Source of the DNA: Stieleria sedimenti
Lineage (GTDB): Bacteria > Planctomycetota > Planctomycetia > Pirellulales > Pirellulaceae
DNA: 39,459 bases
Assembly: GCF_025060895.1 (NCBI RefSeq)
Contig: NZ_JANZKV010000111.1
Location: forward strand, 7,924-47,382
Direction of reading: 5' to 3'
The notes under the pieces are model-generated. The model was given only the letters and a program-made list of their open reading frames with translations, searched no databases and had not been told where the DNA came from. The first letter of the stretch is position 1. Every line of letters begins with the position of its first letter. A program made the position numbers and the translations under genes. Positions 9,260-18,315 of this stretch are shown one piece after another.

Positions 9260-9386
9260 GTCACGCACAGCGTGACCTACGTGTGTGTCACGCACAGCGT
9301 GACCTACGTGTCTGTCACGCACAGCGTGACCTACGTTGTCTGTCACGCACAGCGTGACCTACGTGTGTGTCACGCACAGCGGTGAC
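9260..9386. repeat. five-unit tandem array of short hairpins
   Basis: There are five copies of GTCACGC-ACA-GCGTGAC, a perfect 7-bp inverted repeat with a 3-base loop, at 9260, 9287, 9314, 9342 and 9369. They are spaced 27, 27, 28 and 27 bases apart by CTACGTGTGT-like linkers. The last copy carries one extra G. The array fills most of the gap between the cold-shock-like gene and the convergent gene ending at 9387. The CTACG after the last copy gives the TAG stop of that minus-strand gene. The repeat could act as a bidirectional terminator or RNA-stabilising element, or be a dispersed repeat. It is not a CRISPR: spacers are only about 10 bases and nearly identical. Confidence 0.9.
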
Positions 9387-11255
9387 CTACGCCGCGGCCT
9401 CGTCGTCTTCTTTGGGATCGTCGGGCAGTTTGCCGCCGTTGTCTTTGGCGCGTTGGACGTCGACTTCCAGATCGCGAATGACGGTCGGGTTGATCTGTTT
9501 GCCCAGCATTTCACGCGTTTCTTTGAACATGATGTCGACCTTGCGACGCTGGTTGGGATTGCGTGTTCCGATCTCCTTCAAGAACATCCCCTGTTTCCTT
9601 CCCATGTCATCGGCCAACTGTTCGTTGGTGGGTTGATCACGCAGTGCATTGAGTAGCTCTTCGGCTTCTTTCATCTGCCCTTTCTTCAGACGCAAGCGGA
9701 TCCGTGCGGCGAGCAGTTTACGAATTGCGACAAGGTCGATGATCGCGTTTTGCACGCCGCGAATGTATGCTTCGGCTTGCAGTCGCATGTCGTCGCCGGT
9801 CAGGTCGGCGACTTCCTTGGGCGTCAGCCCCGGCACCATCGGCAAGCGGGCGAGCACGGCGCCGCCGTTTTTGACGTACAGCAAACGCAGCGGGTGGTCG
9901 GTCTTTTCGATCGCCAGGCGGCCGTTCCAGTCCGTCCGCCCGACGAAGCTCATGGATTTGCTTTTCAATTCGCGTTCGTACAGTTCGTAGCCGATCAAGG
10001 GCAAGTCTTCGCGGCCTTTGACGTGCAGCCGCAGCAGCGTATCGTCGCGCTGTGGTCTGAGCAGCATGGCCATCTTGAATGTGCGTTGATTCTTTCGCCC
10101 TTGCAGCCCGCCGGCCATACCGGAGTAGTAGTCCATGTTGACATTGGGGCCGTCACGTTCGGTGGCGATCAAGTAGGCCCACTCGATTCGACCGACGGCA
10201 ATCGGTTTCCCGTTGCGGTCGTTTTTTCGAATCATCGGCTGCAGGGCGCTGCCCACCGGCACGTTCGCCGGTGACTCGGGATCCAGGATCAGGTTTCCGG
10301 CACGTATCATGCCCGTTGCGGTCTTTTGGCCGGCATCATCGATCCGCACCATCGGTGAAAACGCCCGGGTGATGGTGTGGCCGACGACGTTGGGCAGGTC
10401 ATAGGCCGACAGGAACGGCGATTCAACGACGGCACCGAACAGCCGCATCAAGGTTTCCATCTCCGACACCGCGACGGTGGATCCGTTGGCGTGTTGCCGG
10501 ATCCGAACGACGAACACCTTGTCGTATTCTTCGACGGTCGACGCGACCAGTCCGGTCACGGGCAAGGGAATGATCTTGGCGCCGGGTTTGGCGAACGTCG
10601 TGGCTTGTCCGCGGGTGACCAGCAGGGCTTCGGTGGATGGTTCGTTCCAGGTTTCCGACAGCGCGATCGCGTCGCCGTCAAACGGTTGCAGCTTTGCGGC
10701 GGTCCCGGCCATCGCTGGATCGCCGTATTCGGCGGCGCGACGGAGCACGTTGGCTTGCATGCCTTGAGTGACTGCGACCGAGCTGACGTATTGGGGCAGG
10801 CTGCGGACCGATTGGATTCGAATCGCGTCCTCGTGATCGCGTTTGACCGCGATGACCGGATCCGACGCTGCGATTTGATCATACGTCAGGTCTTCCATGG
10901 AACGAAACGACGCGGTGGCGACCGGCGGCGGGGCGTCGGCGATCGTGGTCCGCCACAGCGCATTGAAATCACGATCCAAATACTCCAAGACCGGTTCGCG
11001 AAGCGTGTCGGCGGTGAAGCGGGGATCGCGAGAGACGACCCAGATCAGCACCCGATAGGGAGAGTAATCCCACGGCTCTTCGTCGCGGGGATCCGGCTGG
11101 GCGGCCGACGTGTCCTCTTCGGGTTCGCTCGACGTGGCCTCGTCCGCTTCGTTGGCGGTCTGGGCCGACAGCGAAGGGGCCATCGACAACGACAGCAGCG
11201 CGAGACAGGCGGTGATGAAAATGAGTCGGGTCGGGTCGGTGGTGAAACGCTTCAA
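9387..11255 (-). CDS. secreted protein of unknown function, last gene of the ExbB/ExbD operon
   Basis: This 622-residue protein has a signal peptide (LIFITACLALLSLSMAPSLSAQ, about residues 11-32). An acidic linker follows (EADEATSSEPEEDTSAAQPD). The middle is mixed alpha/beta with no motif I can name. Near residue 440-470 there is a beta-rich piece (SMSFVGRTDWNGRLAI, then LLYVKNGGAVLARLPMVPG) that looks like a small carboxypeptidase-regulatory-like sandwich. The C-terminal 130 residues are predicted helical and basic/acidic (LLAARIRLRLKKGQMKEAEEL). The ATG overlaps the stop of the upstream solute-binding-like gene by 4 bases, so the two are probably translationally coupled. It is probably periplasmic and part of the same complex; this is inferred from position only. 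Confidence 0.8.
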   Translation of the reverse strand: MKRFTTDPTRLIFITACLALLSLSMAPSLSAQTANEADEATSSEPEEDTSAAQPDPRDEEPWDYSPYRVLIWVVSRDPRFTADTLREPVLEYLDRDFNALWRTTIADAPPPVATASFRSMEDLTYDQIAASDPVIAVKRDHEDAIRIQSVRSLPQYVSSVAVTQGMQANVLRRAAEYGDPAMAGTAAKLQPFDGDAIALSETWNEPSTEALLVTRGQATTFAKPGAKIIPLPVTGLVASTVEEYDKVFVVRIRQHANGSTVAVSEMETLMRLFGAVVESPFLSAYDLPNVVGHTITRAFSPMVRIDDAGQKTATGMIRAGNLILDPESPANVPVGSALQPMIRKNDRNGKPIAVGRIEWAYLIATERDGPNVNMDYYSGMAGGLQGRKNQRTFKMAMLLRPQRDDTLLRLHVKGREDLPLIGYELYERELKSKSMSFVGRTDWNGRLAIEKTDHPLRLLYVKNGGAVLARLPMVPGLTPKEVADLTGDDMRLQAEAYIRGVQNAIIDLVAIRKLLAARIRLRLKKGQMKEAEELLNALRDQPTNEQLADDMGRKQGMFLKEIGTRNPNQRRKVDIMFKETREMLGKQINPTVIRDLEVDVQRAKDNGGKLPDDPKEDDEAAA

Positions 11256-13621
11256 AATTCCAATCTCCAGTTCCCGGCGTTCTGATAGAGCGAAACGATG
11301 TTGTTGCCCATGCCGACCAAGTTATTCCGGTACGCAAACGAATCGACCATTTGCCACAGCGGCAACACCGGTAATTCGTGATGCGAAATCGAGTGCAAGA
11401 CCAGCAAACGGTCTCGAACTTCTTTCCAATTGCGAGCTTCTTCGAGACGGCGGAGGCCGAGACCGATCAGCTGGTCCTCGCTCTTGGCCAGTCCACGCGG
11501 GCCGAGCAAGCGACGCGCATCGATGATCGGTTCCCAGATCGCGCAGGAAACGTAAACCAGGTCCGCGGTGTCGGGGTCGGGGTAGGTGCGTCCGACGGGA
11601 AGTTCGACCAATTCGACGTCCAGTCCGATCAATTCCCATTGGCTGCGAATCGCTTCACAGGCGACGCGGGACAGGTTGTCGGCGGGGAACGCCAGTCGCA
11701 CGGTGCGCAGTTTCGGTTCCGGTTCGCCCTTGCGTTCCGCCTCGGCCGCCTTCAAGTTCTGGCTTAGCGAGACCAACAACTGCGCCAAACTGGGCTCGAA
11801 CCGTCGCGGCAAGATCGAGGTGTCATAGCCATAACCGAGCGGATCGTCTTGGCTGAGCCCGGCCGGAAAGGGGCCCGAGAGGACACGGCATCCCAGCGAT
11901 TCATGGTTCTCCAACAATTCGCCTTTCAAGATGTCTTCGCGGTTGATGCCGTAAAGCAGGGCGCGGCGGAAGTTCTTGTCGGCGACAAACTCGTGGTCCG
12001 AGCAGGGGACCAGCATGTGGATCGTGGGCAGCGGGTACTCCACGACTTTCACGTCGCGGCGTTCTTTCAGCTTGATCGCGTCGGCGGGAAACAATTGATC
12101 CAGCACATCGATTTCGCCGCTGAGCAATTTGGACACCGAATCGCTGCCGGTGTCGCATCGGACCTCGACGATTTCGCGAGGTTTGCCGCTGTCCCCGCTG
12201 GCCCGCCGCGCCTCTTCGGTCAGCTTGAACCGGGTTTGGTCGTCTTCGATCACGTCGATGAAATAGTCTCCCGTCGGTCCGCCTTTTTCACCCCCGAACC
12301 AGCTGGCGTCGACGTTGATTTGAAGCAAGCAGGTGGGCAGGACGTGGGGGCGGCGAAGGACGCATTCGATGCGTTGGGGGCCGTCGATGCCGATCCCGGT
12401 GACGCTGGCGGCCCAGGGAGAAAAATAGGTTTCCGATTCGGGCCTCGCACGCCGGGCCAGTTGGTCGGCCAGAAAGTCGACTTCGATGCGATTGAGTGGG
12501 TTGGGCAGCTTGGCCGTGTCGATGGACAGTTCCAGGACTTGGCGGTCGGGCGTTGTTTCCGCGGATCCGAAAATGAAATCGTATTCTCCGCCTTCGGGTG
12601 CGGCGCCTTGGATTTCGAACATCGTCCGGTACAGCAAACGGCCGGCGCGTCGTGCGGACCAGTTGTCCAGACGTACGGGATCGAAGACCCGCGCCGCTTG
12701 CAGCACACCGACGGAGACCAGCGGATAGGCCTCGTCGATCTTTTTGACCAATTCTCGCCCGCCCTCGATGTCGGGCTTGAGATACAAACTCTCCCGCGCC
12801 AACGTCCGCGCCGAGCGAAAGTCCTTTTGTTTGACCGCTTCGATCGCCTCGTTGCGTTTCTCGGTGGCCATCCGCAAGAACTCGCCGTCCCACTTCGAAA
12901 TCGCCGGCAGATCAAATCGTCCGTAATCTTCTTTCAATCGGGCCAGCAACTGCTGGGCGTTGTCCAGGTCTCCTTCGTCGACCATCGCCTGCATCAGCCC
13001 ACCGGTGGTCAAACTGATCGCCTTGAGCACTTGGGCTTGATTGTATTGGGGGTCATAACGAAACAGTTCTTCCAGCATCGCCAGGGACTCGGCGCGCTGG
13101 CTGCCCGAGGCGCGTTGAATCGCGTTCCGCCACAGAAACTCCGAACGCAGGGCTTTCAGGCCGGGGCGTCGCGGGTAGTCGCGGATCAAGATCGACAGAA
13201 ACGGGTACGCGCCGACGAAATCTTCGTTGGCAATCCGCGATGCGGTTTCACGCTCGAGTCGCTTTTCCCAGAAATCGATGCGTTCGATGTCCGACCACTT
13301 GGCCACAAATTCCTCGACTTCGATGCCCAGAATCGAAAACTGCAACGTTCCGCGGGGAGTCGTCGGCATGTCACGGACCGGCAACAGATGCGATTTCACC
13401 CATCCGCCACCGGATTTTTCGGTGAAGTAAATGATGTCGTGGGGTTCTTCTTGCAACAAACCCAGCCCGGAATCCTCCGGTTTGCCCGATTCGGCATAGG
13501 TCAGCATTTGTGCCCCAGCCGGTCGGTTCAGTCCGATCACCGACGGCCCGACCAGCCCCAGCGCGAGGATGCCCAGGGTCCGCAGGAGGACGCGAGAGGT
13601 TACTTGGTATTGGAACTTCAT
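11252..13621 (-). CDS. TPR-like / extracellular solute-binding family 5-like chimera
   Basis: This 789-residue protein has an N-terminal export segment (LLRTLGILALGLVGPSVIGL, about residues 12-31). Residues about 100-310 are helical repeats resembling TPRs (LLARLKEDYGRFDLPAISKW and neighbours). From about residue 318 to the end it follows the plan of DppA/OppA family 5 binding proteins: LYRTMFEIQG, EVRCDTGSDSVSKLLSGEID, FRRALLYGINREDILKG, IRSQWELIGLDVELVELPVG, LPVLPLWQMVDSFAYRNNL. Normal family 5 proteins are 500-550 residues, work with ABC permeases and lack the repeat region; no permease or ATPase gene is nearby. Four-base overlaps with both neighbours place it firmly in the operon. It could be a ligand sensor or a scaffold that reuses the fold. 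Confidence 0.82.
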   Translation of the reverse strand: MKFQYQVTSRVLLRTLGILALGLVGPSVIGLNRPAGAQMLTYAESGKPEDSGLGLLQEEPHDIIYFTEKSGGGWVKSHLLPVRDMPTTPRGTLQFSILGIEVEEFVAKWSDIERIDFWEKRLERETASRIANEDFVGAYPFLSILIRDYPRRPGLKALRSEFLWRNAIQRASGSQRAESLAMLEELFRYDPQYNQAQVLKAISLTTGGLMQAMVDEGDLDNAQQLLARLKEDYGRFDLPAISKWDGEFLRMATEKRNEAIEAVKQKDFRSARTLARESLYLKPDIEGGRELVKKIDEAYPLVSVGVLQAARVFDPVRLDNWSARRAGRLLYRTMFEIQGAAPEGGEYDFIFGSAETTPDRQVLELSIDTAKLPNPLNRIEVDFLADQLARRARPESETYFSPWAASVTGIGIDGPQRIECVLRRPHVLPTCLLQINVDASWFGGEKGGPTGDYFIDVIEDDQTRFKLTEEARRASGDSGKPREIVEVRCDTGSDSVSKLLSGEIDVLDQLFPADAIKLKERRDVKVVEYPLPTIHMLVPCSDHEFVADKNFRRALLYGINREDILKGELLENHESLGCRVLSGPFPAGLSQDDPLGYGYDTSILPRRFEPSLAQLLVSLSQNLKAAEAERKGEPEPKLRTVRLAFPADNLSRVACEAIRSQWELIGLDVELVELPVGRTYPDPDTADLVYVSCAIWEPIIDARRLLGPRGLAKSEDQLIGLGLRRLEEARNWKEVRDRLLVLHSISHHELPVLPLWQMVDSFAYRNNLVGMGNNIVSLYQNAGNWRLEF

Positions 13622-16600
13622 CGGCCACTCACCCCGCTGGGAATCTTGACGACGTAGACGACACCCTCTTCACCCGGCACCAGCAATCGATCTTGCAGCA
13701 CCAGGGGAGTTGCCGAGAACGGTTCGCCGATCTCGGTCAGGCCGACCGGATCGTTGGAGGCCGGGTCGATCACGACGATCCAGCCGGTGTCAGAAACGAG
13801 GATGATGTTGCCCTCGTGGATCACGGCGTCTCCGACCGGCAAGCCGCGCGGGACGGGGACCGCAAAGGTGGGTTGGCCGTCGGTCGTGATCCCTCGCAGG
13901 ACTTGGTCATCGGTCAACACGACCGCCTGATCGCCGGCCGTTGCCGGTCCCCAGATCACTCGACCGTCCATTTGGGTTTGGAACTTCTCTTTCAGCGTCA
14001 CCAGATCTCGACCGATGATCAAATCCGCCGCCGGTCCACTGGTCGCCGCCAACAGCGTCGTGCCGACGCCGGCGATGGTTCCCAGCGTTGCCGAGGGCAG
14101 TTTGGTTTCGGCCAAGGGTGTCGTCCGGGGACCGACCCGCAACCGGTACAGACCGGCGCGGCTGTCGGCGACAACCACTTGGCCCGGGTCATCGGGAAGC
14201 GGCACGGTGTTGGACCACGAGATCTTTTCGACGGGGTTGGCGATCGGCTGGAAGGGGTTGCCCAGTTGTGATCCCGTCTGGTAATCCATCACGACCGCAC
14301 GACCGTTGTCGAGTGTCAGGAACAAGCCCCCGCCGGCGACCAGTCCGCGTCCGGAGGGTTTCCCCGAGAGCACGTTCAAGCTGACCAGCCGCAGTTTTTC
14401 GGTCTTGCGTGTCGGGTCGTAGACGGCAATTTGCTGGCCGCCTTCGCCGCCCGCTTTGTTCAACAGCACCGCGCGATTGTCGTCGATCTTCAGCGGATCT
14501 TCGAAACGCATGATCACGCCGACGCCGCCGCGGTTCTCGATCGGTGCCCGGGTGGCACCGGTTGCGATCGCCGATCGGTCCAGTTCAAACAGGGCCGCTT
14601 GGGTGGTCAAGGCGTGCACGCCCGCGTCGGCACGACGGAGCATCGCGACGGGGGCGCCGATGTCGTTGCGCCACAGTTCCTCGCCCGTTTTGGGATCGAC
14701 CGCCGAGACCCGGATGCCCGAGGTGCCCCGTAGCTGTCGCGCGTGCACCAGTGCATCGCCGATCGCCAGCGGTTGTCCGACAAACATGTCGCCTTCGTGT
14801 TTGAACCAATCCGGGACGACTCGGGCGCGGTTGACCTGCAGTTCGTAGCGTCCGATCCGCGATCCGGTGGTCCACATTTGACTGCGGCCGACGGCCATCT
14901 GTGTCAGCGTCGGTGTTCCGTAAGACGCAAGTTGTTTGGCGACGACGGAGACCTTGTCTGTTTCACTGGTGACTTCGATGTCGAACACGGAGATTTCGCC
15001 CAGGTCGGTCAGCACCACCAGGCGGCGTTGCTGGGCCACGATCGGCGGCACGACCACGTTCCCGCTCATCCGCACCGGGTCTTGGACCTTGGCCACGTTC
15101 GCACCGTTTTCGTCCACGCCCAGGATGTGAACCAGGCAATACTCGGGACCTTTGTTTTCGATCACAAACAGGTGTTCCAACAACGGCGTGGGCGGCACCG
15201 CGATGGTGCCCGCTTTGTGCCCGACGTAATAGCTTTGAATGCTGTCGCCGTTGTTGCTGTCCAGCACGTACAGGTTGCTGTGATCGCCGGGGATGTAGGC
15301 GATTGCGGCGCGGTCGTCGACGCCCGGTCCGACCTCCAGCGATTGGGGAATCTGCTGAGCCCATTTGGCATCACCGGTCGTCGCGTCCAGCTCGATCAAT
15401 CGTCCGGACTTGGTCGAGATGAAAATATCGTTGTCGCTGACAACCGGCTGGTTGAACGGCTCGCCGATCTTGACACGCCAATCGACGTCACCGCTGCGTC
15501 CGTCGCAGCGTTCCACCGACAGGTCGTTCGATCCGGTCAGCAACACCGCGGTGCCGCCGTCCAAACGGATCGGGCTGTGGGCCAGGGAGTTCCCGACGTA
15601 GCGCCGCCACAGCAATGTGCCGTCTTCGCCGTTGAAGGCGAGCACACTGCCCTTGGTTCGAATGAAGATCACTTCGTCACGCAAGTCGGGGACGCGATCA
15701 CCCGAGCGCGCCGTCAACACGATTGGGTTCAAGTCGGTTTGCGGTTCCGCTTCGATCCGCTGGGGCAACGCCGCGGTGGTTTCGACCAATTGCTGTTGGA
15801 TCTCGCTGGCTTTGGCGATCAGCGTGGCCAGTCGTTCGTTGTCGCCGAGTTCGGGAAAGGAGCGGAGCAGTTCGTAGCGAACATCGTACGCTTGCTTGGT
15901 TTTCTTCTCGGCCAGCAAGGCGGTCATTTGATCGACTGCGGCATCGAGTTGCTCGTTGCGGTTTATTTCGCGCTCGACGCGGCCCCGCGCTTCGTCGATT
16001 TCTTTGAGTCGTCCGGAGAGCGTCGTCCGCATCGCGCCGGTCATGTATTGCGGATTGTTGGTCAACTCGATCTGTTCTTCCAGCTTGTTCAAGAGCTCTC
16101 GCTTGGCGGTGGTTTCCGATTTTTCGTTGGCTTCGGTGACGATGTTTTCGGCGATCTTGACCAACAGCGCGGCCAAGTTGCCACGTTCTTCGTTGAGCCC
16201 CTCTTCGTCTTCGATCTCAGGCAGCTTTTGTTGCGCCAATTCCGTCGCGTAGGTCGGATCGGTCATGCCTTCGGCCCGATACAGTTCGGTCATGATCACA
16301 CGGGTCCGCGCCAGGGAACTGTGTTCATTGCCGTTGCCGAACGAATCGAGAAACTCCAGGTATTTCTCTTGGGCCGGCGTGTAGTTTTGGTTGTCGTAGA
16401 GTTCGTTGGCGATCTGGATGCGTTCGTCTGCGTTGCCGCGGGAGAGGATCCAATAGAGGCCGCCGCCGGAGAGAAGCAGGAAACCGATGATCCCCAAGAA
16501 CCCGTAAATCTTGAAGGAGTCCCATTGGTTTTCTTTGGGATCGGGTTTGGTGCGTCGGGCGCGGGGGCGTTCGCGTTGGGGGGCGTTGGAGAGCAAGTCG

Positions 16601-16989
16601 TTGTCGGCGACGGGAACGGCTTCGACGGGGATCGCTTCGGCTTCGACGGGTTCGAATTCGGCGAACGACTCGGCGGTCGTTTCGACCGGAATCGCTTCGA
16701 CGGCTTGGACCTCGTCCGCCTCGTCGTCGTCGATCGCGACCAAGTCGTCTTCCACGACTTCCGCCGCGGCGATCGTCGCGTCGTCGGCGTACTCGCCGCT
16801 CCGGATTTCGCCGATCAACTTGGTCGCCTGGAAACGGGTCAGTTGCCCGTTGTCGACCAGCAATTTTGCGACCGCTTCGGGGGTTACCCGTGCGCCGCCT
16901 TGGTCCAGTTGTTCGCGCAGCGCTTCGATGATCTCCTGGTCCAGCAGACCGCGTCGTTCCAGTTGATCGATCAGTTCGTTAGCAAGCAT
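13618..16989 (-). CDS. membrane-anchored PQQ/BamB-like beta-propeller
   Basis: This 1123-residue protein uses the ATG at 16989; the frame is open to 17046, but this start gives a clean N-terminus and no ribosome site favours the longer form. Residues 1-65 (LLVDNGQLTRFQATKLIGEI) resemble the segment found at the start of many planctomycete Ser/Thr kinases and related proteins. An acidic, repetitive linker follows (EAIPVE-type units, about 95-128), then one transmembrane helix (about 160-183). After it come TPR-like and coiled-coil helices (about 190-400). From about 430 there are PQQ/BamB propeller blades (GEDGTLLWRRYVG, DGRSGDVDWRVKIGEP, ELDATTGDAKWAQQIP, DPKTGEELWRNDIG). The propeller should lie in the periplasm. 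It may be an assembly or scaffold subunit; the enzymatic PQQ residues were not assessed. Confidence 0.85.
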   Translation of the reverse strand: MLANELIDQLERRGLLDQEIIEALREQLDQGGARVTPEAVAKLLVDNGQLTRFQATKLIGEIRSGEYADDATIAAAEVVEDDLVAIDDDEADEVQAVEAIPVETTAESFAEFEPVEAEAIPVEAVPVADNDLLSNAPQRERPRARRTKPDPKENQWDSFKIYGFLGIIGFLLLSGGGLYWILSRGNADERIQIANELYDNQNYTPAQEKYLEFLDSFGNGNEHSSLARTRVIMTELYRAEGMTDPTYATELAQQKLPEIEDEEGLNEERGNLAALLVKIAENIVTEANEKSETTAKRELLNKLEEQIELTNNPQYMTGAMRTTLSGRLKEIDEARGRVEREINRNEQLDAAVDQMTALLAEKKTKQAYDVRYELLRSFPELGDNERLATLIAKASEIQQQLVETTAALPQRIEAEPQTDLNPIVLTARSGDRVPDLRDEVIFIRTKGSVLAFNGEDGTLLWRRYVGNSLAHSPIRLDGGTAVLLTGSNDLSVERCDGRSGDVDWRVKIGEPFNQPVVSDNDIFISTKSGRLIELDATTGDAKWAQQIPQSLEVGPGVDDRAAIAYIPGDHSNLYVLDSNNGDSIQSYYVGHKAGTIAVPPTPLLEHLFVIENKGPEYCLVHILGVDENGANVAKVQDPVRMSGNVVVPPIVAQQRRLVVLTDLGEISVFDIEVTSETDKVSVVAKQLASYGTPTLTQMAVGRSQMWTTGSRIGRYELQVNRARVVPDWFKHEGDMFVGQPLAIGDALVHARQLRGTSGIRVSAVDPKTGEELWRNDIGAPVAMLRRADAGVHALTTQAALFELDRSAIATGATRAPIENRGGVGVIMRFEDPLKIDDNRAVLLNKAGGEGGQQIAVYDPTRKTEKLRLVSLNVLSGKPSGRGLVAGGGLFLTLDNGRAVVMDYQTGSQLGNPFQPIANPVEKISWSNTVPLPDDPGQVVVADSRAGLYRLRVGPRTTPLAETKLPSATLGTIAGVGTTLLAATSGPAADLIIGRDLVTLKEKFQTQMDGRVIWGPATAGDQAVVLTDDQVLRGITTDGQPTFAVPVPRGLPVGDAVIHEGNIILVSDTGWIVVIDPASNDPVGLTEIGEPFSATPLVLQDRLLVPGEEGVVYVVKIPSGVSGR

Positions 16990-17086
16990 CGTGATAAAGA
17001 GAGTGGTTACGAGAAGTGGTTGACGAGCGATCCGCCGTAACGCCACGTGTTGTGTTCATGGTGAACGAAGCAATTTGAAAGCGGCA

Positions 17087-17860
17087 CTAGTCGAATTCTT
17101 CGACTTGGGTGACCTGGGTTTCGTTGAATCCGGCGATGGTTCCGGCGTCCATCGCGTCGACCAGGTACTGCAGCTTGCACAGTTCGTGAACTTTGATGAC
17201 CAGCCTCGCCGGGTTGCCGCTTTCGTTGGCACGTTTGAGGGTCGTGATCAGGTTTTGTTTGCCGGGCGTTTCCTCTTGCCAATCCGTCGCCAGGACCAGG
17301 AAGGATCCGAATTCGTCGACTTGGACTTCGACCATTTCCAAGTCTTCCTCTTCCTCTTCAACAACCGTGGTGCTGGGGGCGTCGGTTTGTTGCCGCGGCA
17401 TCTCGATCGATTTTTGCAGACTGAACGCCGCGGTCACCATGAAGAAGATCAACAGCAGGAACGTGACGTCGACCATCGGGGTCATGTCCAGCTCTTCCTC
17501 TTCCCGTTTGGTTTTTTGGAAGATCGGTTCGTCATCGTCATCGTCGTCCAGGCCCGCGAAGGTGGCTGCCGGTCCCGGGCCGACGGGTGGTGCCGGTGCG
17601 TCCGTTGGCGGCCTGCCGGTCGGCGGCGATGGGGTCGCCGCAGGGGGCGAAATCGCTTCGACGGGCGCCGCTGCGACGACAGCGGGGCCGGCTTCCGCCG
17701 CGGCAGAATCGCCGGGCAGGGGCGGCGGAGCGGTGCCCAGGTCGGCTTCGGGGACGTGGACCGCCGTGTCGCACTGGGGGCAGCGGACACGACGACCGGC
17801 CAACGAATCGTTGACTTTGTTCGTGGCGCCGCACTGGGGACAGGTAACTGGAATCGACAT
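17087..17860 (-). CDS. ExbD/TolR-family protein with N-terminal zinc ribbon
   Basis: This 257-residue protein begins with a zinc-ribbon-like element: C7-x2-C10 and C27-x2-C30 in TCPQCG and RCPQCD, like the MJ0042/FHA-associated ribbon. A Pro/Ala-rich linker (about 40-100) and an acidic patch of Asp residues (105-110) follow. The ExbD segment comes next: DMTPMVDVTFLLLIFFMV, with the conserved membrane Asp at D131 that carries protons in ExbD/TolR. The C-terminal part (about 175-257) is the periplasmic alpha/beta domain. Ordinary ExbD proteins are about 140 residues with a short cytoplasmic tail, so the first 115 residues are an unusual cytoplasmic addition. It is the third ExbD-type gene in the row, 29 bases after the second. 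Confidence 0.93.
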   Translation of the reverse strand: MSIPVTCPQCGATNKVNDSLAGRRVRCPQCDTAVHVPEADLGTAPPPLPGDSAAAEAGPAVVAAAPVEAISPPAATPSPPTGRPPTDAPAPPVGPGPAATFAGLDDDDDDEPIFQKTKREEEELDMTPMVDVTFLLLIFFMVTAAFSLQKSIEMPRQQTDAPSTTVVEEEEEDLEMVEVQVDEFGSFLVLATDWQEETPGKQNLITTLKRANESGNPARLVIKVHELCKLQYLVDAMDAGTIAGFNETQVTQVEEFD

Positions 17861-17889
17861 GCGTTGGGACGAGAAGTGGAGCTGTGTGT

Positions 17890-18315
17890 CTAAATCAATT
17901 CGGAAGCGATTTCGGTCAGCTGAAACTGCTGGAATCCGGCGATCGTTGCGGCATCCATCGCATCCACCAGGGCCTGTAGCCGGGCCGCCGATTCGACTTC
18001 GATCCGCAGGTCGGATGTCATCGGAGTGGCCCGCTTTGCGGCCGCCAGTTCGCTCACCAATTCCTGTTTGCCGACCAGTTCCTTTTGCCAGTCGGTTGTC
18101 ATCAACAAAAAACTGCCATGGCGGTCGACGTGCAAACGGATCGGGTCGAAATCTTGGACAACGGCCGAGCGGCTGGCCTGGTCGTTCTCCGGGTTCGGCG
18201 TCTCGATCGCACGTTGCATCGAAAACGATGCGGTGACCATGAAAAAAATCAGGATCAAAAACGTGACGTCGATCATCGGCGTCAGGTCGAGTTCGGATTC
18301 GTTGCGGCGCGTCAT
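17890..18315 (-). CDS. ExbD/TolR-family biopolymer transport protein (second copy)
   Basis: This 141-residue protein is the usual ExbD length. A short cytoplasmic N-terminus (MTRRNESELD) leads into LTPMIDVTFLILIFFMVTAS, with the proton-carrying Asp at D16. A periplasmic domain follows, containing HVDRHGSFLLMTTDW and the C-terminal AMDAATIAGFQQFQLTEI. That C-terminus closely resembles the one in the zinc-ribbon paralogue (AMDAGTIAGFNETQVTQV), so those two are probably a duplicate pair. Its start overlaps the stop of the preceding ExbD gene by 4 bases. It should form the stator-like or plug element with the TolQ-type channel. Confidence 0.95.
   Translation of the reverse strand: MTRRNESELDLTPMIDVTFLILIFFMVTASFSMQRAIETPNPENDQASRSAVVQDFDPIRLHVDRHGSFLLMTTDWQKELVGKQELVSELAAAKRATPMTSDLRIEVESAARLQALVDAMDAATIAGFQQFQLTEIASELI

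Noticed and set aside
9260..9386. CRISPR array
   Set aside because: Units are palindromic, gaps are about 10 bases and nearly identical, and no cas genes are nearby.
11849..13657. 602-residue plus-strand open frame
   Set aside because: Shadow of the solute-binding-like gene on the minus strand; no domain and no signal peptide.
14743..17040. 765-residue plus-strand open frame
   Set aside because: Shadow of the propeller gene; the minus strand shows repeated PQQ-type blades and a membrane helix.
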